In this document: piece after piece, positions 1-5,947 of the stretch
Position numbering within the stretch: position 1 is the stretch's first letter
Layout: the number at the start of each line of letters is the position of its first letter
Assembly: GCA_947178235.1 (NCBI GenBank)
Contig: CAMWXQ010000080.1
Coordinates: forward strand, 1-6,035
Reading direction: 5' to 3'
DNA length: 6,035 bases
From: an uncultured Muribaculaceae bacterium
GTDB taxonomy: Bacteria; Bacteroidota; Bacteroidia; Bacteroidales; Muribaculaceae
The notes under the pieces: model-generated
What the model saw: the letters and a program-made list of their open reading frames with translations, nothing else
What the model was told of the DNA's origin: nothing
Databases searched by the model: none
Program-made: the position numbers and the translations under genes

Positions 1-1
1 A

Positions 2-1510
2 GATAAAGAGCTGATTGCTCAGAAAGGAATAAGCGAGGCCGAGGTAGAGGCCCAGCTCAACCGCTTCGTGACAGGTTTCCCCTATCTCAAAATCAAGGAC
101 TCGGCCCGCGTGGGCGCCGTCATCTTCCGCCTCTCAGACGAGGACATCGACGCCGCTCTCGAACGCTGGCACGAATATCTCGACCACGGCGGCGAGGTCT
201 GCAAGTTCGTCCCCGCCTCGGGCGCAGCCTCGCGTATGTTCAAGGCTCTGTTCGAGTATGTCGACGGCGGCACAGACGAGCTCGCCGAGGGTACTCCCGT
301 CGCCAAGCTCATCGCTTCGATCGACAAACTCCCCTTCATCCCCGAGCTCGACGCAGCCTGCACCAAGCTCTACGGCAAGAGCCTCAAAGAGCTCCTCGCC
401 GAGGGTCGCAACCGCGACGTCATCAATGCCATCGTCAGCGCTGACGGCATGAACTACGGCGGGCTGCCCAAGGGCCTGCTGAAATTCCACTCATACCCTG
501 GCGGCTCGCGCACTCCCATTGAGGAGCATCTGACCGAGGGCGCACAGACCGCCGCCAACTCGAAGGGTATCGTGAACCTCCACTTCACCGTATCCTCGAA
601 CCACCGCAAGCTCTTCGAGGAGAAGCTCGCTGAGGTCATCCCCGCTACCGAGGCCCGCACCGGCGTCAAGTTCAACGTATCGCTCTCCGAGCAGAAGCCC
701 TCGACCGACACCATCGCCGTAAATCCCGACAACACCCCCTTCATCGAGGATGGCCACCTCCTGTTCCGTCCCGGCGGCCACGGTGCCCTCATCCGCAACC
801 TCGGTGACATCGACAGCGCCGTCGTCTTCATCAAGAACATCGACAACGTCGTTCCCGACTCGCGCCGCGAGGACACCATCCGCTTCAAGGAGGTTCTCGG
901 CGGCTTGCTCCTCCAAGTCCATGACCAGATCGAGGAGGACCTCATCGCCCTCGAAGAGAAGGTCTACACACCCGAGGATCTCCGCCGCATGGTCGAGTAT
1001 CTCCGCGACGTGCTCAACATCACCGACGAGAAGCTCGCCGACATGGAGGATGACGAGATCGTCGAGTACATCAAGGCCAAGCTCAACCGACCCCTGCGTG
1101 TCTGCGGCATGGTCCGCAACGAGGGTGAGCCCGGCGGCGGCCCGTTCATTGCCTACAACCCCGACGGCTCGGCTTCGCCCCAGATTCTCGAAAGCAACCA
1201 GGTCGACCTCTCAAACCCCGAGTACAAGAAGATGATGGCCGAGGCCACTCACTTCAACCCCGTCGACCTCGTATGCTACATCAAGGACATCCACGGCAAG
1301 AAGTTCGACCTGCCCGAGTATGTCGATCCCGCCACTGGCTTCATCTCGTCCAAGTCGAGCCACGGCAAGGAGCTGCGCGCAATGGAGCTCCCCGGACTCT
1401 GGAACGGCGCCATGAGCGACTGGAACACCGTCTTCGTCGAGGTGCCCATCTCGACCTTCAACCCCGTCAAGACCGTCAACGACCTGCTCCGCCCCGCACA
1501 CCAGGGCTGA
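2..1510 (+). CDS. DUF4301 family protein, 5' end outside the window; putative nucleotidyltransferase-like enzyme
   Basis: The frame is open from the first bases of the window (first codons read DKELIAQKGISEAEVEAQL), so the GTG at 68 is an internal valine and the true start lies just upstream. About 502 residues are visible, close to full length for this family. I recognise DUF4301, common in Bacteroidales and without an assigned reaction that I know of. Visible motifs are VPASGAASRM (209-238), PKGLLKFH (467-490), GGHG (773-784) and FIKNIDN (827-847). Their order and wording resemble the nucleotide-binding loop, PKG-type segment, GHG and NxDN motifs of UDP-sugar pyrophosphorylases, so a nucleotide-sugar or phosphate-sugar substrate is my inference. 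There is no signal peptide in the visible part, so it is probably cytoplasmic. Codons are strongly C/G-ending, like the next two genes. Family call is firm; function is speculative. Confidence 0.85.
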   Translation, partial: DKELIAQKGISEAEVEAQLNRFVTGFPYLKIKDSARVGAVIFRLSDEDIDAALERWHEYLDHGGEVCKFVPASGAASRMFKALFEYVDGGTDELAEGTPVAKLIASIDKLPFIPELDAACTKLYGKSLKELLAEGRNRDVINAIVSADGMNYGGLPKGLLKFHSYPGGSRTPIEEHLTEGAQTAANSKGIVNLHFTVSSNHRKLFEEKLAEVIPATEARTGVKFNVSLSEQKPSTDTIAVNPDNTPFIEDGHLLFRPGGHGALIRNLGDIDSAVVFIKNIDNVVPDSRREDTIRFKEVLGGLLLQVHDQIEEDLIALEEKVYTPEDLRRMVEYLRDVLNITDEKLADMEDDEIVEYIKAKLNRPLRVCGMVRNEGEPGGGPFIAYNPDGSASPQILESNQVDLSNPEYKKMMAEATHFNPVDLVCYIKDIHGKKFDLPEYVDPATGFISSKSSHGKELRAMELPGLWNGAMSDWNTVFVEVPISTFNPVKTVNDLLRPAHQG

Positions 1511-1511
1511 G

Positions 1512-1523
1512 CCTCAGCTGAGG
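1512..1523. repeat. 12-bp perfect palindrome just after the DUF4301 stop
   Basis: CCTCAGCTGAGG is its own reverse complement and begins one base after the stop codon. It could be a small protein-binding site or simply extend the 3' structure ahead of the larger hairpin at 1538-1573. No role can be assigned. Confidence 0.4.
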
Positions 1524-1537
1524 ACTGCCGATAACTC

Positions 1538-1573
1538 CGAGGGCCATCTTCCCGCACGGGAGGGTGGCCCTCG
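1538..1573 (+). terminator. Strong hairpin between the DUF4301 and GNAT genes, likely terminator
   Basis: Arms 1538-1553 and 1558-1573 form a 16-bp stem with two G-U wobbles around a 4-nt loop (GCAC). It begins 27 bases after the stop codon, where a terminator is expected. No U-tract follows (CTCTCCGAG), so it is not a textbook intrinsic terminator. It may instead protect the 3' end or reduce read-through into the acetyltransferase gene. Confidence 0.5.
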
Positions 1574-1600
1574 CTCTCCGAGTCTCAACAAATCCAGTGG

Positions 1601-1635
1601 CGGAGGCGTTCTATATAGTAGAAATTCAACCTCCG
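1601..1635 (+). promoter_or_regulatory. Two-part hairpin directly upstream of the GNAT start codon
   Basis: CGGAGG (1601-1606) can pair with CCTCCG (1630-1635). Inside this, TTCTA (1609-1613) pairs with TAGAA (1619-1623) around the loop TATAG. The structure ends four bases before the ATG at 1640, so it could limit ribosome access. No TAnnTTTG box is visible here, so the promoter of the downstream gene is unclear. Confidence 0.3.
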
Positions 1636-1639
1636 ATTT

Positions 1640-2719
1640 ATGAGCAAGAGAGACAACATAATGAAGATATGGCAGGAGAGCTTCAAGGATCCCAAGAGCT
1701 ACGTTGCCATGTACTTTGACCGCGTCTACCGCGACGACGAGGCCCTCACCCTCGCCGACCCGCAGGGTGAGACGGTCAGCTCGCTGCTCTTGCAGCACTA
1801 TTCGCTCACCTTCCACGGTACCTCGCTTCCCCTCGGCTATATCGCCGGGGCTGCCACACGCCGCTCGCAGCGCGGCAAGGGTTATATGTCCCGCCTCATG
1901 ACCGAGGCTCTCCGTGCGTCCGCAGCGCGCGGCGACGCGATGGTCGCGCTCATCCCCGCCAACGAGGCCCTCTACTACTTCTACGCCCGCTTCGGCTTCG
2001 AGACCCTCTTCTATACCAAGGAGCAGCGTTTCACCGCTCTCCATACATTCCCCGTCCAGGGCGAGTACACGTCGCTGCCCGCAGGGCAGGGGGATGAGGT
2101 TTGGGAGGCCTTCGACCGATTCCAGCGTGCCCGCAAGTGTTATGTGACCCATACCCGCCGCCAGTTCGACAACCTTCTCGCCGATCTCGAAGCGGATGGG
2201 GGCAACTTCGTTGTCACCTCTGTCGACGATCCCGATTCGGGTCCGCGGATAGTCTCGATGGCTTGGGCGATCCGCAAGGACGACCTTCTGCTCGTGACCG
2301 ATGTCATGGGCGAGAGCGAGGATGCCCGCACAGCCTCGTTGCGCGAGCTCCGCCGCCTGCATCCCGGTGTCCCCTTCCTGCTCTACGGCCGACCCACCGA
2401 CAATATCGGTGGGCGACTGATGCCGAGGGGCATGGGCCGCGTGGTCAATGTGATGTCCGCGCTCTCGGCTGTCGCCGAGGCCTATCCCAAGCTCGCGACA
2501 CGCATCCGTGTGACCGACCACCTCCTGCCCGAACTCAACTCACACACATACGTCATCCGCGACGGCGTGTGCGTGACGGACGACACCATCCCCGCCGACA
2601 AGCTCGACTTCGACGTCACCGTCGAGGTGCTCGGGGCCATACTCTTCTCCTCGCCTGTCGTGGGCGGGATTCTCCGCTTCCCATCCGAACGTCCCATGAT
2701 CTCGCTCATGCTCGACTGA
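1640..2719 (+). CDS. GNAT family N-acetyltransferase, Eis-like
   Basis: A 359-residue protein predicted to transfer acetyl from acetyl-CoA to an amine. The acetyl-CoA loop is seen as [13 protein letters not shown] (residues 75-87, core R-x-x-G-x-G), preceded by the beta strand YIAGAAT (67-73). The [17 protein letters not shown] segment (105-121) matches the end of a GNAT domain, with N108 and Y115 in the usual places. The C-terminal part, from about residue 270 ([13 protein letters not shown] and onward), resembles the SCP2-like domain of Eis-type enzymes, and the total length fits that architecture. The substrate cannot be read from the sequence; aminoglycosides and lysines are known for the family. 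The ATG at 1640 is favoured because the N-terminal helix starts there; M8 (1661) is an alternative. The next gene starts 41 bp downstream with no terminator between, so the two may share a transcript. Confidence 0.85.
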   Translation: MSKRDNIMKIWQESFKDPKSYVAMYFDRVYRDDEALTLADPQGETVSSLLLQHYSLTFHGTSLPLGYIAGAATRRSQRGKGYMSRLMTEALRASAARGDAMVALIPANEALYYFYARFGFETLFYTKEQRFTALHTFPVQGEYTSLPAGQGDEVWEAFDRFQRARKCYVTHTRRQFDNLLADLEADGGNFVVTSVDDPDSGPRIVSMAWAIRKDDLLLVTDVMGESEDARTASLRELRRLHPGVPFLLYGRPTDNIGGRLMPRGMGRVVNVMSALSAVAEAYPKLATRIRVTDHLLPELNSHTYVIRDGVCVTDDTIPADKLDFDVTVEVLGAILFSSPVVGGILRFPSERPMISLMLD

Positions 2720-2726
2720 TTCGTTC

Positions 2727-2754
2727 TTTCAACTCTCAACTTTCAACTCTCAAC
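2727..2754 (+). repeat. Tandem repeat of 14 bp x 2 (four 7-mers) in the yihA leader
   Basis: TTTCAACTCTCAAC occurs twice back to back (2727-2740 and 2741-2754) with no mismatch. Each copy is made of two heptads, TTTCAAC and TCTCAAC. The array fills most of the gap between the GNAT stop and the yihA ATG, ending six bases before the ATG. From memory, similar CTCAAC/TTCAAC heptads recur in intergenic DNA of Bacteroidales, but I cannot verify that here. Confidence 0.75.
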
Positions 2755-2760
2755 ATAACA

Positions 2761-3414
2761 ATGATCATCAATTCAGCACGCTTCACGTTGTCGAGCCCCA
2801 AGGTGGGCAAGTGTCCCGCCGATCTGCGCCACGAATACGCCTTTATCGGCCGAAGCAACGTGGGCAAATCCTCGCTCATAAATATGCTCACCGGCCACAG
2901 CAAGCTGGCAAAGACATCGTCCACACCGGGCAAGACCCTGCTCATCAACCACTTCCTCATCAACGACACGTGGTATATCGTCGACCTCCCCGGATACGGA
3001 TTCGCCCTGCGCGGCAAGCAGCAGCGCGAGGAGCTCGAAAAGATGATCCGAGGCTATATCCTCGGACGCGAGCAGATGACCAACCTGTTCGTGCTAATCG
3101 ACTCGCGCCACAAGCCGATGAAGATCGACCTCGAATTCTTCAACTGGCTCGGTGAGAACGGCATCCCCTTCTCGATAGTCTTCACAAAGCTCGACAAGCT
3201 CGGCAACGACGCCGGCCGCCGCAATGTCAAGGCCTACTGCGACGCCCTGCTCGACACATGGGAAGAGCTTCCCCCAATCTTCCTCACATCGAGCGAGGAT
3301 GGCCGTGGCCGCGAGGAATTGCTCGCCTACATCGAGCAGCTCAACCGCCTCCCCGTCATCGCCCCCGCCGAAGAAGAAGCCGAAGCCGCCGAATCCACAG
3401 ACGCCGCCGAGTGA
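2761..3414 (+). CDS. yihA: Ribosome biogenesis GTP-binding protein YihA/YsxC (EngB)
   Basis: A 217-residue TRAFAC-class GTPase needed in its family for late assembly of the large ribosomal subunit. All G motifs are present: G1 GRSNVGKSS (30-38), G2 around T55 in SSTPGKT, G3 DLPGYG (75-80), G4 TKLD (142-145) and G5 TSS (176-178). Length is normal except for an Ala/Glu-rich acidic tail from about residue 201 to the end. The same frame is open far upstream, to about 2101, but that part overlaps the GNAT gene and reads as Arg/Pro-rich nonsense. The ATG at 2761 places [12 protein letters not shown] at the N-terminus, as expected for the family. No Shine-Dalgarno sequence is visible; upstream is the AACATAACA stretch and the heptad repeat. 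Probably cotranscribed with the GNAT gene. Confidence 0.96.
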   Translation: MIINSARFTLSSPKVGKCPADLRHEYAFIGRSNVGKSSLINMLTGHSKLAKTSSTPGKTLLINHFLINDTWYIVDLPGYGFALRGKQQREELEKMIRGYILGREQMTNLFVLIDSRHKPMKIDLEFFNWLGENGIPFSIVFTKLDKLGNDAGRRNVKAYCDALLDTWEELPPIFLTSSEDGRGREELLAYIEQLNRLPVIAPAEEEAEAAESTDAAE

Positions 3415-3435
3415 ACCAACGCGGGGCCGCAGATG

Positions 3436-3449
3436 TTCTAAGAGTAGAA
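3436..3449. repeat. Inverted repeat TTCTA-AGAG-TAGAA upstream of the small gene
   Basis: TTCTA (3436-3440) and TAGAA (3445-3449) flank the four bases AGAG. A near-identical element, GTTCTATATAGTAGAAA, lies before the GNAT gene (1608-1624). Both copies are preceded by G and followed by A-rich sequence, and both sit within 50 bp of a start codon. It could be a weak hairpin or a dimeric-regulator site. Confidence 0.3.
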
Positions 3450-3492
3450 AACTAACTTACAACTTTACAAACATCACAAAAACACTTCAACT

Positions 3493-3636
3493 ATGGACAA
3501 GACTACGAAACCCGCAACCGACTACCGTGGTGTCAACATCGACAAGGCTGACGACAACAAGGTCGATGCAAAGCTCGTCGAACAGGCAACCCGTGAACTG
3601 AACAACAACCCCCGCAACAACAACCTCGACGAGTAA
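3493..3636 (+). CDS. Small hydrophilic protein of 47 residues, function unknown
   Basis: An ATG at 3493 opens a 47-codon frame ending in TAA at 3634-3636. The protein begins MDKTTKPATDYRGVNIDKAD and ends with the Asn-rich stretch NNNPRNNNLDE. It is highly charged, lacks any hydrophobic segment or cysteine, and is probably soluble and partly disordered. Support for a real gene: codons match the neighbouring genes (AAC, GAC, CTC, AAG dominate), the start sits after an A/C-rich leader typical of this phylum, and a strong terminator hairpin follows 34 bases after the stop. It lies 78 bp downstream of yihA, so it may be on the same transcript or have its own promoter. I do not recognise the family. 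Confidence 0.65.
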   Translation: MDKTTKPATDYRGVNIDKADDNKVDAKLVEQATRELNNNPRNNNLDE

Positions 3637-3670
3637 ACAACTGCTCAGACAGGCTACCCCATCAAAAATA

Positions 3671-3712
3671 GCGCCTCCCCACCGGCCCATAAGAGGGCCC
3701 GTGAGGAGGCGC
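3671..3712. terminator. Long hairpin terminator, probably bidirectional
   Basis: Arms 3671-3688 and 3695-3712 form an 18-bp stem with two mismatches (C-A, C-C) and a 6-nt loop (ATAAGA). On the plus strand only a weak T-rich run follows (TGTGTTT). On the minus strand the stem is followed by TATTTTTGAT, a proper U-tract. It therefore ends the transcript of the small gene and can also stop minus-strand transcription arriving from the 135-residue gene. Confidence 0.8.
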
Positions 3713-4158
3713 AGATGTGTTTGGCCTAATATCAGATAGTAAAATGTTTCGTAAATGGAAACCTATACGTTACCATATTCGGCGGTTCTCCCAACCGCAA
3801 ATCAAATGCGTATCAAACATCGTGTAAACACTCACGGCAAAAGCGTAAGTCCTATGTATTGAAGCCCGGCAGACGAGGTGCAGAAAAAGAAAATCGTCCC
3901 GATGAGAGGCGATGCAACAACAGGTTCAAGGTCGTAGAGTTTCAAAATCCCTCAAAGGGTATAATGAACGGTAAAAGTCCTTATGTGGCGAGTGTTCGCC
4001 ATTGCCGGAGCGAAGTGCCGATAAAGAAAGCGAGCCTCGGATCCAACTGGAGATTGGTGCCTAAGCTCGCTGTATGAGTTAGCGATTGAAGCCTTTTTGT
4101 CGAGACCATAGGCTCGATTTACGAAAGCGCGGCGGCGGTGCCGCAACTACGTTATAGA
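3713..4158 (+). ncRNA. Non-coding, hairpin-rich stretch; possible group II intron remnant or other structured RNA
   Basis: No convincing gene is present. Many short hairpins are: 3782-3798 (GCGGTT/AACCGC), 3893-3913 (ATCGTC/GGCGAT), 3949-3959 (CCCT/AGGG), 3986-4001 (TGGCGA/TCGCCA), 4029-4071 (AGCGAGC/GCTCGCT), 4100-4117 (TCGAG/CTCGA with inner pairs) and 4129-4144 (GCGGC/GCCGC). The run GAACGGTAAAAGTCC (3966-3980), then the 3986-4001 hairpin, CCGGAGC and ATAAAGAAAG, reminds me of domain I of bacterial group II introns. That is recognition from memory, not an alignment. I find no reverse transcriptase and no clear domain V, so if it is an intron it has lost its 3' half. Strand and exact ends are uncertain. 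Alternatives are an unrelated structured RNA or decayed mobile DNA. Confidence 0.35.
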
Positions 4159-4566
4159 TTATTCATTCGGGAAGAAGTATCTAGTAATATCCATTCTTTC
4201 GCCGTTCTCTCCTTTCCAATAGTATTTGTCGGTTTCATTATAAACATATATCGGATAACGGTCATCAGAAAATCGGCTTTTGTAGTTTTTATCGTAAAAA
4301 GAGAGTAAGATTTCACGAGAAAGCAGAATTATACCCTCAAAACCTATGGCAAAAAGGATATAATCAATAGTGTTGCGGATTTCATCTTCGTTATGGCTTG
4401 TTTTCCATAACCCATCTTTGAGCAAAGAGGAATAATGATAGGCTATTAACCCCATCGGAGTATTCAATAATTTCTTTCGACCTGTTAATTCGGCATTGGG
4501 TCTAAATTCATCAGGCAAAAGGTTTCGCGCTTGCTCAAAAGAGAGTGCCTTGTTTGAGTTATTCAT
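4159..4566 (-). CDS. Hypothetical protein of 135 residues, no recognised family
   Basis: Begins MNNSNKALSFEQARNLLPDE and ends ITRYFFPNE. The composition is that of a normal soluble globular protein, rich in aromatic and charged residues. A hydrophobic helix is likely around residues 69-88 (DYILFAIGFEGIILLSREIL), but it contains charges and is probably not a membrane segment. No signal peptide, cysteines or known catalytic motif is visible. Reality is supported by a TAnnTTTG promoter box 24-31 bases upstream, a consistent frame in AT-rich DNA and no competing gene on the other strand. Its codons are far more AT-ending than those of the left-hand genes, which suggests transfer. It stands alone, divergent from bioB, and its 3' end faces the structured stretch and the terminator at 3671-3712. 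Function unknown. Confidence 0.65.
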   Translation of the reverse strand: MNNSNKALSFEQARNLLPDEFRPNAELTGRKKLLNTPMGLIAYHYSSLLKDGLWKTSHNEDEIRNTIDYILFAIGFEGIILLSREILLSFYDKNYKSRFSDDRYPIYVYNETDKYYWKGENGERMDITRYFFPNE

Positions 4567-4589
4567 TGAAAAAAGATTATTAGCGAGTT

Positions 4590-4597
4590 CAAAGTTA
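4590..4597 (-). promoter_or_regulatory. Bacteroidetes -7 promoter box for the 135-residue gene
   Basis: On the minus strand this reads TAACTTTG, a full match to the TAnnTTTG -7 consensus of Bacteroidetes promoters. It predicts a transcript start around 4583-4586 and a leader of about 20 bases before the ATG whose first base is 4566. No good -33 TTTG element was found at the usual distance. Confidence 0.55.
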
Positions 4598-4782
4598 CGA
4601 AATTTTTATGAAACGCCTGATACCGAGAGTGTAAAAGTATCGTGGTAAGGGAATTTCTCTGCGCCGATGTAGAGGGTATGAAGGGAAACTTTTAGGCAGG
4701 GTTCAAAGATTAGCGGAACCTTTTCTTTTTCTGATAATGTGTTAATTATTGTAAAAACACAAATCGTCTAAAAATTAATTGT
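4598..4782. other. AT-rich intergenic stretch between divergent genes, with one weak terminator-like hairpin
   Basis: Together with the bioB leader this makes a 355-bp gap without a recognised gene. A 7-bp stem, one G-U included (4698-4704 with 4716-4722), merges into a T-rich run (TTTTCTTTTT, 4721-4730) on the plus strand and could be a weak terminator. GATAC and GTATC near 4618-4640 can pair. No reading frame of meaningful length and no promoter feeding that hairpin is evident. Confidence 0.3.
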
Positions 4783-4790
4783 TAATTTTG
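4783..4790 (+). promoter_or_regulatory. Bacteroidetes -7 promoter box for bioB
   Basis: TAATTTTG fits the TAnnTTTG consensus exactly and is followed by C. It predicts a start near 4795-4798 and therefore a bioB leader of about 125 bases. A -33 TTTG at the usual spacing is not visible, so the upstream half of the promoter is weak or different. Confidence 0.55.
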
Positions 4791-4800
4791 CGCTATCGCA

Positions 4801-4891
4801 AGCAGCGAACTTGATAACATTTAAAGATATTCGGAGTAGCGACCCGGCATCTTTGGTGAAAGCCAATGATGGGGTCGCTGCTCCGATTTTA
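4801..4891 (+). promoter_or_regulatory. Candidate transcription attenuator in the bioB leader
   Basis: CGGAGTAGCGACCC (4832-4845) pairs with GGGTCGCTGCTCCG (4872-4885): 14 bp with one G-U. The stem continues inward through CATC/GATG and TTGG/CCAA to a 6-nt loop, and is followed by ATTTTATTAT. This is a well-formed intrinsic terminator lying between the promoter box and the bioB start. AGCAGCGA (4801-4808) is perfectly complementary to TCGCTGCT (4875-4882) in the terminator's 3' arm and could form a competing antiterminator. The pairing is visible in the sequence; regulation by it, and any signal, is inference. It could alternatively simply end a short RNA of about 95 bases. Confidence 0.6.
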
Positions 4892-4921
4892 TTATAACCC
4901 CAAATTACATTTATATATACA

Positions 4922-5881
4922 ATGATCTCGAAACTGACCAATCGTGCCGTAAACGAAGGATTCCCTGCAACGGTCGAGGAGGCACTCCAACTCAACAGTC
5001 TATATTCCACTGCTGAACTATGTAAGGCAGCCGATGCTATTCGGTTGAAATGGTGTGGAAATAAGATACATACTTGTTCGATTGTCAATGCACGTTCAGG
5101 GCGTTGCAGTGAAAACTGCAAGTGGTGTGCCCAGGCAGGTTGCCATAAAACAGGAATACAAGAATACGAGCGTATTCCTAAAGAAGAAGCCTTGAGGGCT
5201 TTTGCAGTTAACAAGACCAGAGGGGCTTCATGTTTCTCAATGGTGACAAGTGGTCGTAAAGTGCTTTCAAAAGATATTGCATACTTCTGCGGAATATATA
5301 AGGAAATGTCGGAGCAAGGAGGCGTTGAATTATGCGCGTCAATGGGTCTGTTATCGCGTGAACAACTTCAACAACTATGGGATTCAGGTGTACGTAAGTA
5401 TCACTGCAACCTTGAAAGTTCTCCATCTTATTTCGCCACTCTATGTACCACCCACACCATAGAAGATAAACTTGCGACTATCAGGATTGCAAAAGAGATA
5501 GGCTTCACTATATGCTGCGGAGGAATTATCGGTATGGGCGAAACTATGCGCGACAGGCTGGAATTGGCGGCTATGGCACGTGACGCCGGAGCTTCCTCAA
5601 TTCCTATCAATATACTTCAACCGATCAAGGGAACTCCATTACAGGATATTGAACCGATAAGCGAAGATGAGATAGAACGCTCGGTGGCTCTTATGCGGTT
5701 CATTGCTCCCAAATGTACCCTTCATTTCGCAGGAGGACGTGCTCGTCTTTCACGACTGACTACCGCACGAATACTGCGTGGAGGGATGAATGGTGCGTTG
5801 GTGGGCGATATGCTTACTACGGTCGGTAATAATGTAGAAGAAGACTTTAAGCTATTCAAAAGTGTTGACTACGAAAAATAG
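4922..5881 (+). CDS. bioB: Biotin synthase, radical SAM, probably the anaerobe (type II) form
   Basis: A 319-residue enzyme for the last biotin step, sulfur insertion into dethiobiotin. The radical-SAM cluster cysteines are C62, C66 and C69 in SGRCSENCKWCAQ. Other BioB landmarks are YHCNLESS (160-167), ICCGGIIGMGE (197-207) and ILQPIKGTPL (231-240). By eye against the E. coli enzyme, the [2Fe-2S] ligands Cys128 and Cys188 correspond to C138 and C198. The positions of Cys97 and Arg260 appear to hold S106 and H268. Extra cysteines (C52, C74, C104, C123, C162, C175, C199, C265) are present. From memory, type II BioB of anaerobes lacks the classical auxiliary site and uses a different iron-sulfur cluster. 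No other bio gene is nearby. Codon use is more AT-rich than in the left-hand genes. The ATG at 4922 has no Shine-Dalgarno sequence and lies in an ATGA overlap with a short leader frame. Confidence 0.92.
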   Translation: MISKLTNRAVNEGFPATVEEALQLNSLYSTAELCKAADAIRLKWCGNKIHTCSIVNARSGRCSENCKWCAQAGCHKTGIQEYERIPKEEALRAFAVNKTRGASCFSMVTSGRKVLSKDIAYFCGIYKEMSEQGGVELCASMGLLSREQLQQLWDSGVRKYHCNLESSPSYFATLCTTHTIEDKLATIRIAKEIGFTICCGGIIGMGETMRDRLELAAMARDAGASSIPINILQPIKGTPLQDIEPISEDEIERSVALMRFIAPKCTLHFAGGRARLSRLTTARILRGGMNGALVGDMLTTVGNNVEEDFKLFKSVDYEK

Positions 5882-5923
5882 GCTATAACAATCTGGATAT
5901 ACAAAAAACACTTCTTCACTCTC

Positions 5924-5947
5924 GGCAAGTTTCTCGCCGGACTTGTC
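5924..5947. repeat. 7-bp inverted repeat downstream of bioB
   Basis: GGCAAGT (5924-5930) and ACTTGTC (5941-5947) pair with one G-U across a 10-nt loop. It lies 42 bases after the bioB stop. It lacks a T-tract on the plus strand, so it is probably secondary to the stronger hairpin that follows. Confidence 0.3.

Noticed and set aside
1514..2521. 335-codon minus-strand open frame opposite the GNAT gene
   Set aside because: Long antisense frames arise readily in GC-rich genes; the product matches nothing and the plus strand has clear GNAT motifs.
2101..2760. Upstream extension of the yihA frame
   Set aside because: It overlaps the GNAT gene in another frame and encodes Arg/Pro/Ser-rich sequence typical of an out-of-frame read of GC-rich coding DNA; the family N-terminus starts at 2761.
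3859..4077. 72-codon plus-strand frame in the hairpin-rich stretch
   Set aside because: It runs straight through several hairpins, shows no family features and has no leader or promoter; more likely part of a structured RNA.
3952..4146. 64-codon minus-strand frame in the same stretch
   Set aside because: Same reasons; it looks like a spurious frame over conserved non-coding DNA.
4906..4913. TACATTTA as a promoter -7 box directly before bioB
   Set aside because: One base off consensus and too close to the start codon to leave a leader; the exact match at 4783-4790 is preferred.
4768..5214. 148-codon minus-strand frame over the bioB leader and 5' part
   Set aside because: It lies opposite the conserved BioB N-terminal region and the leader hairpin; shadow frame.
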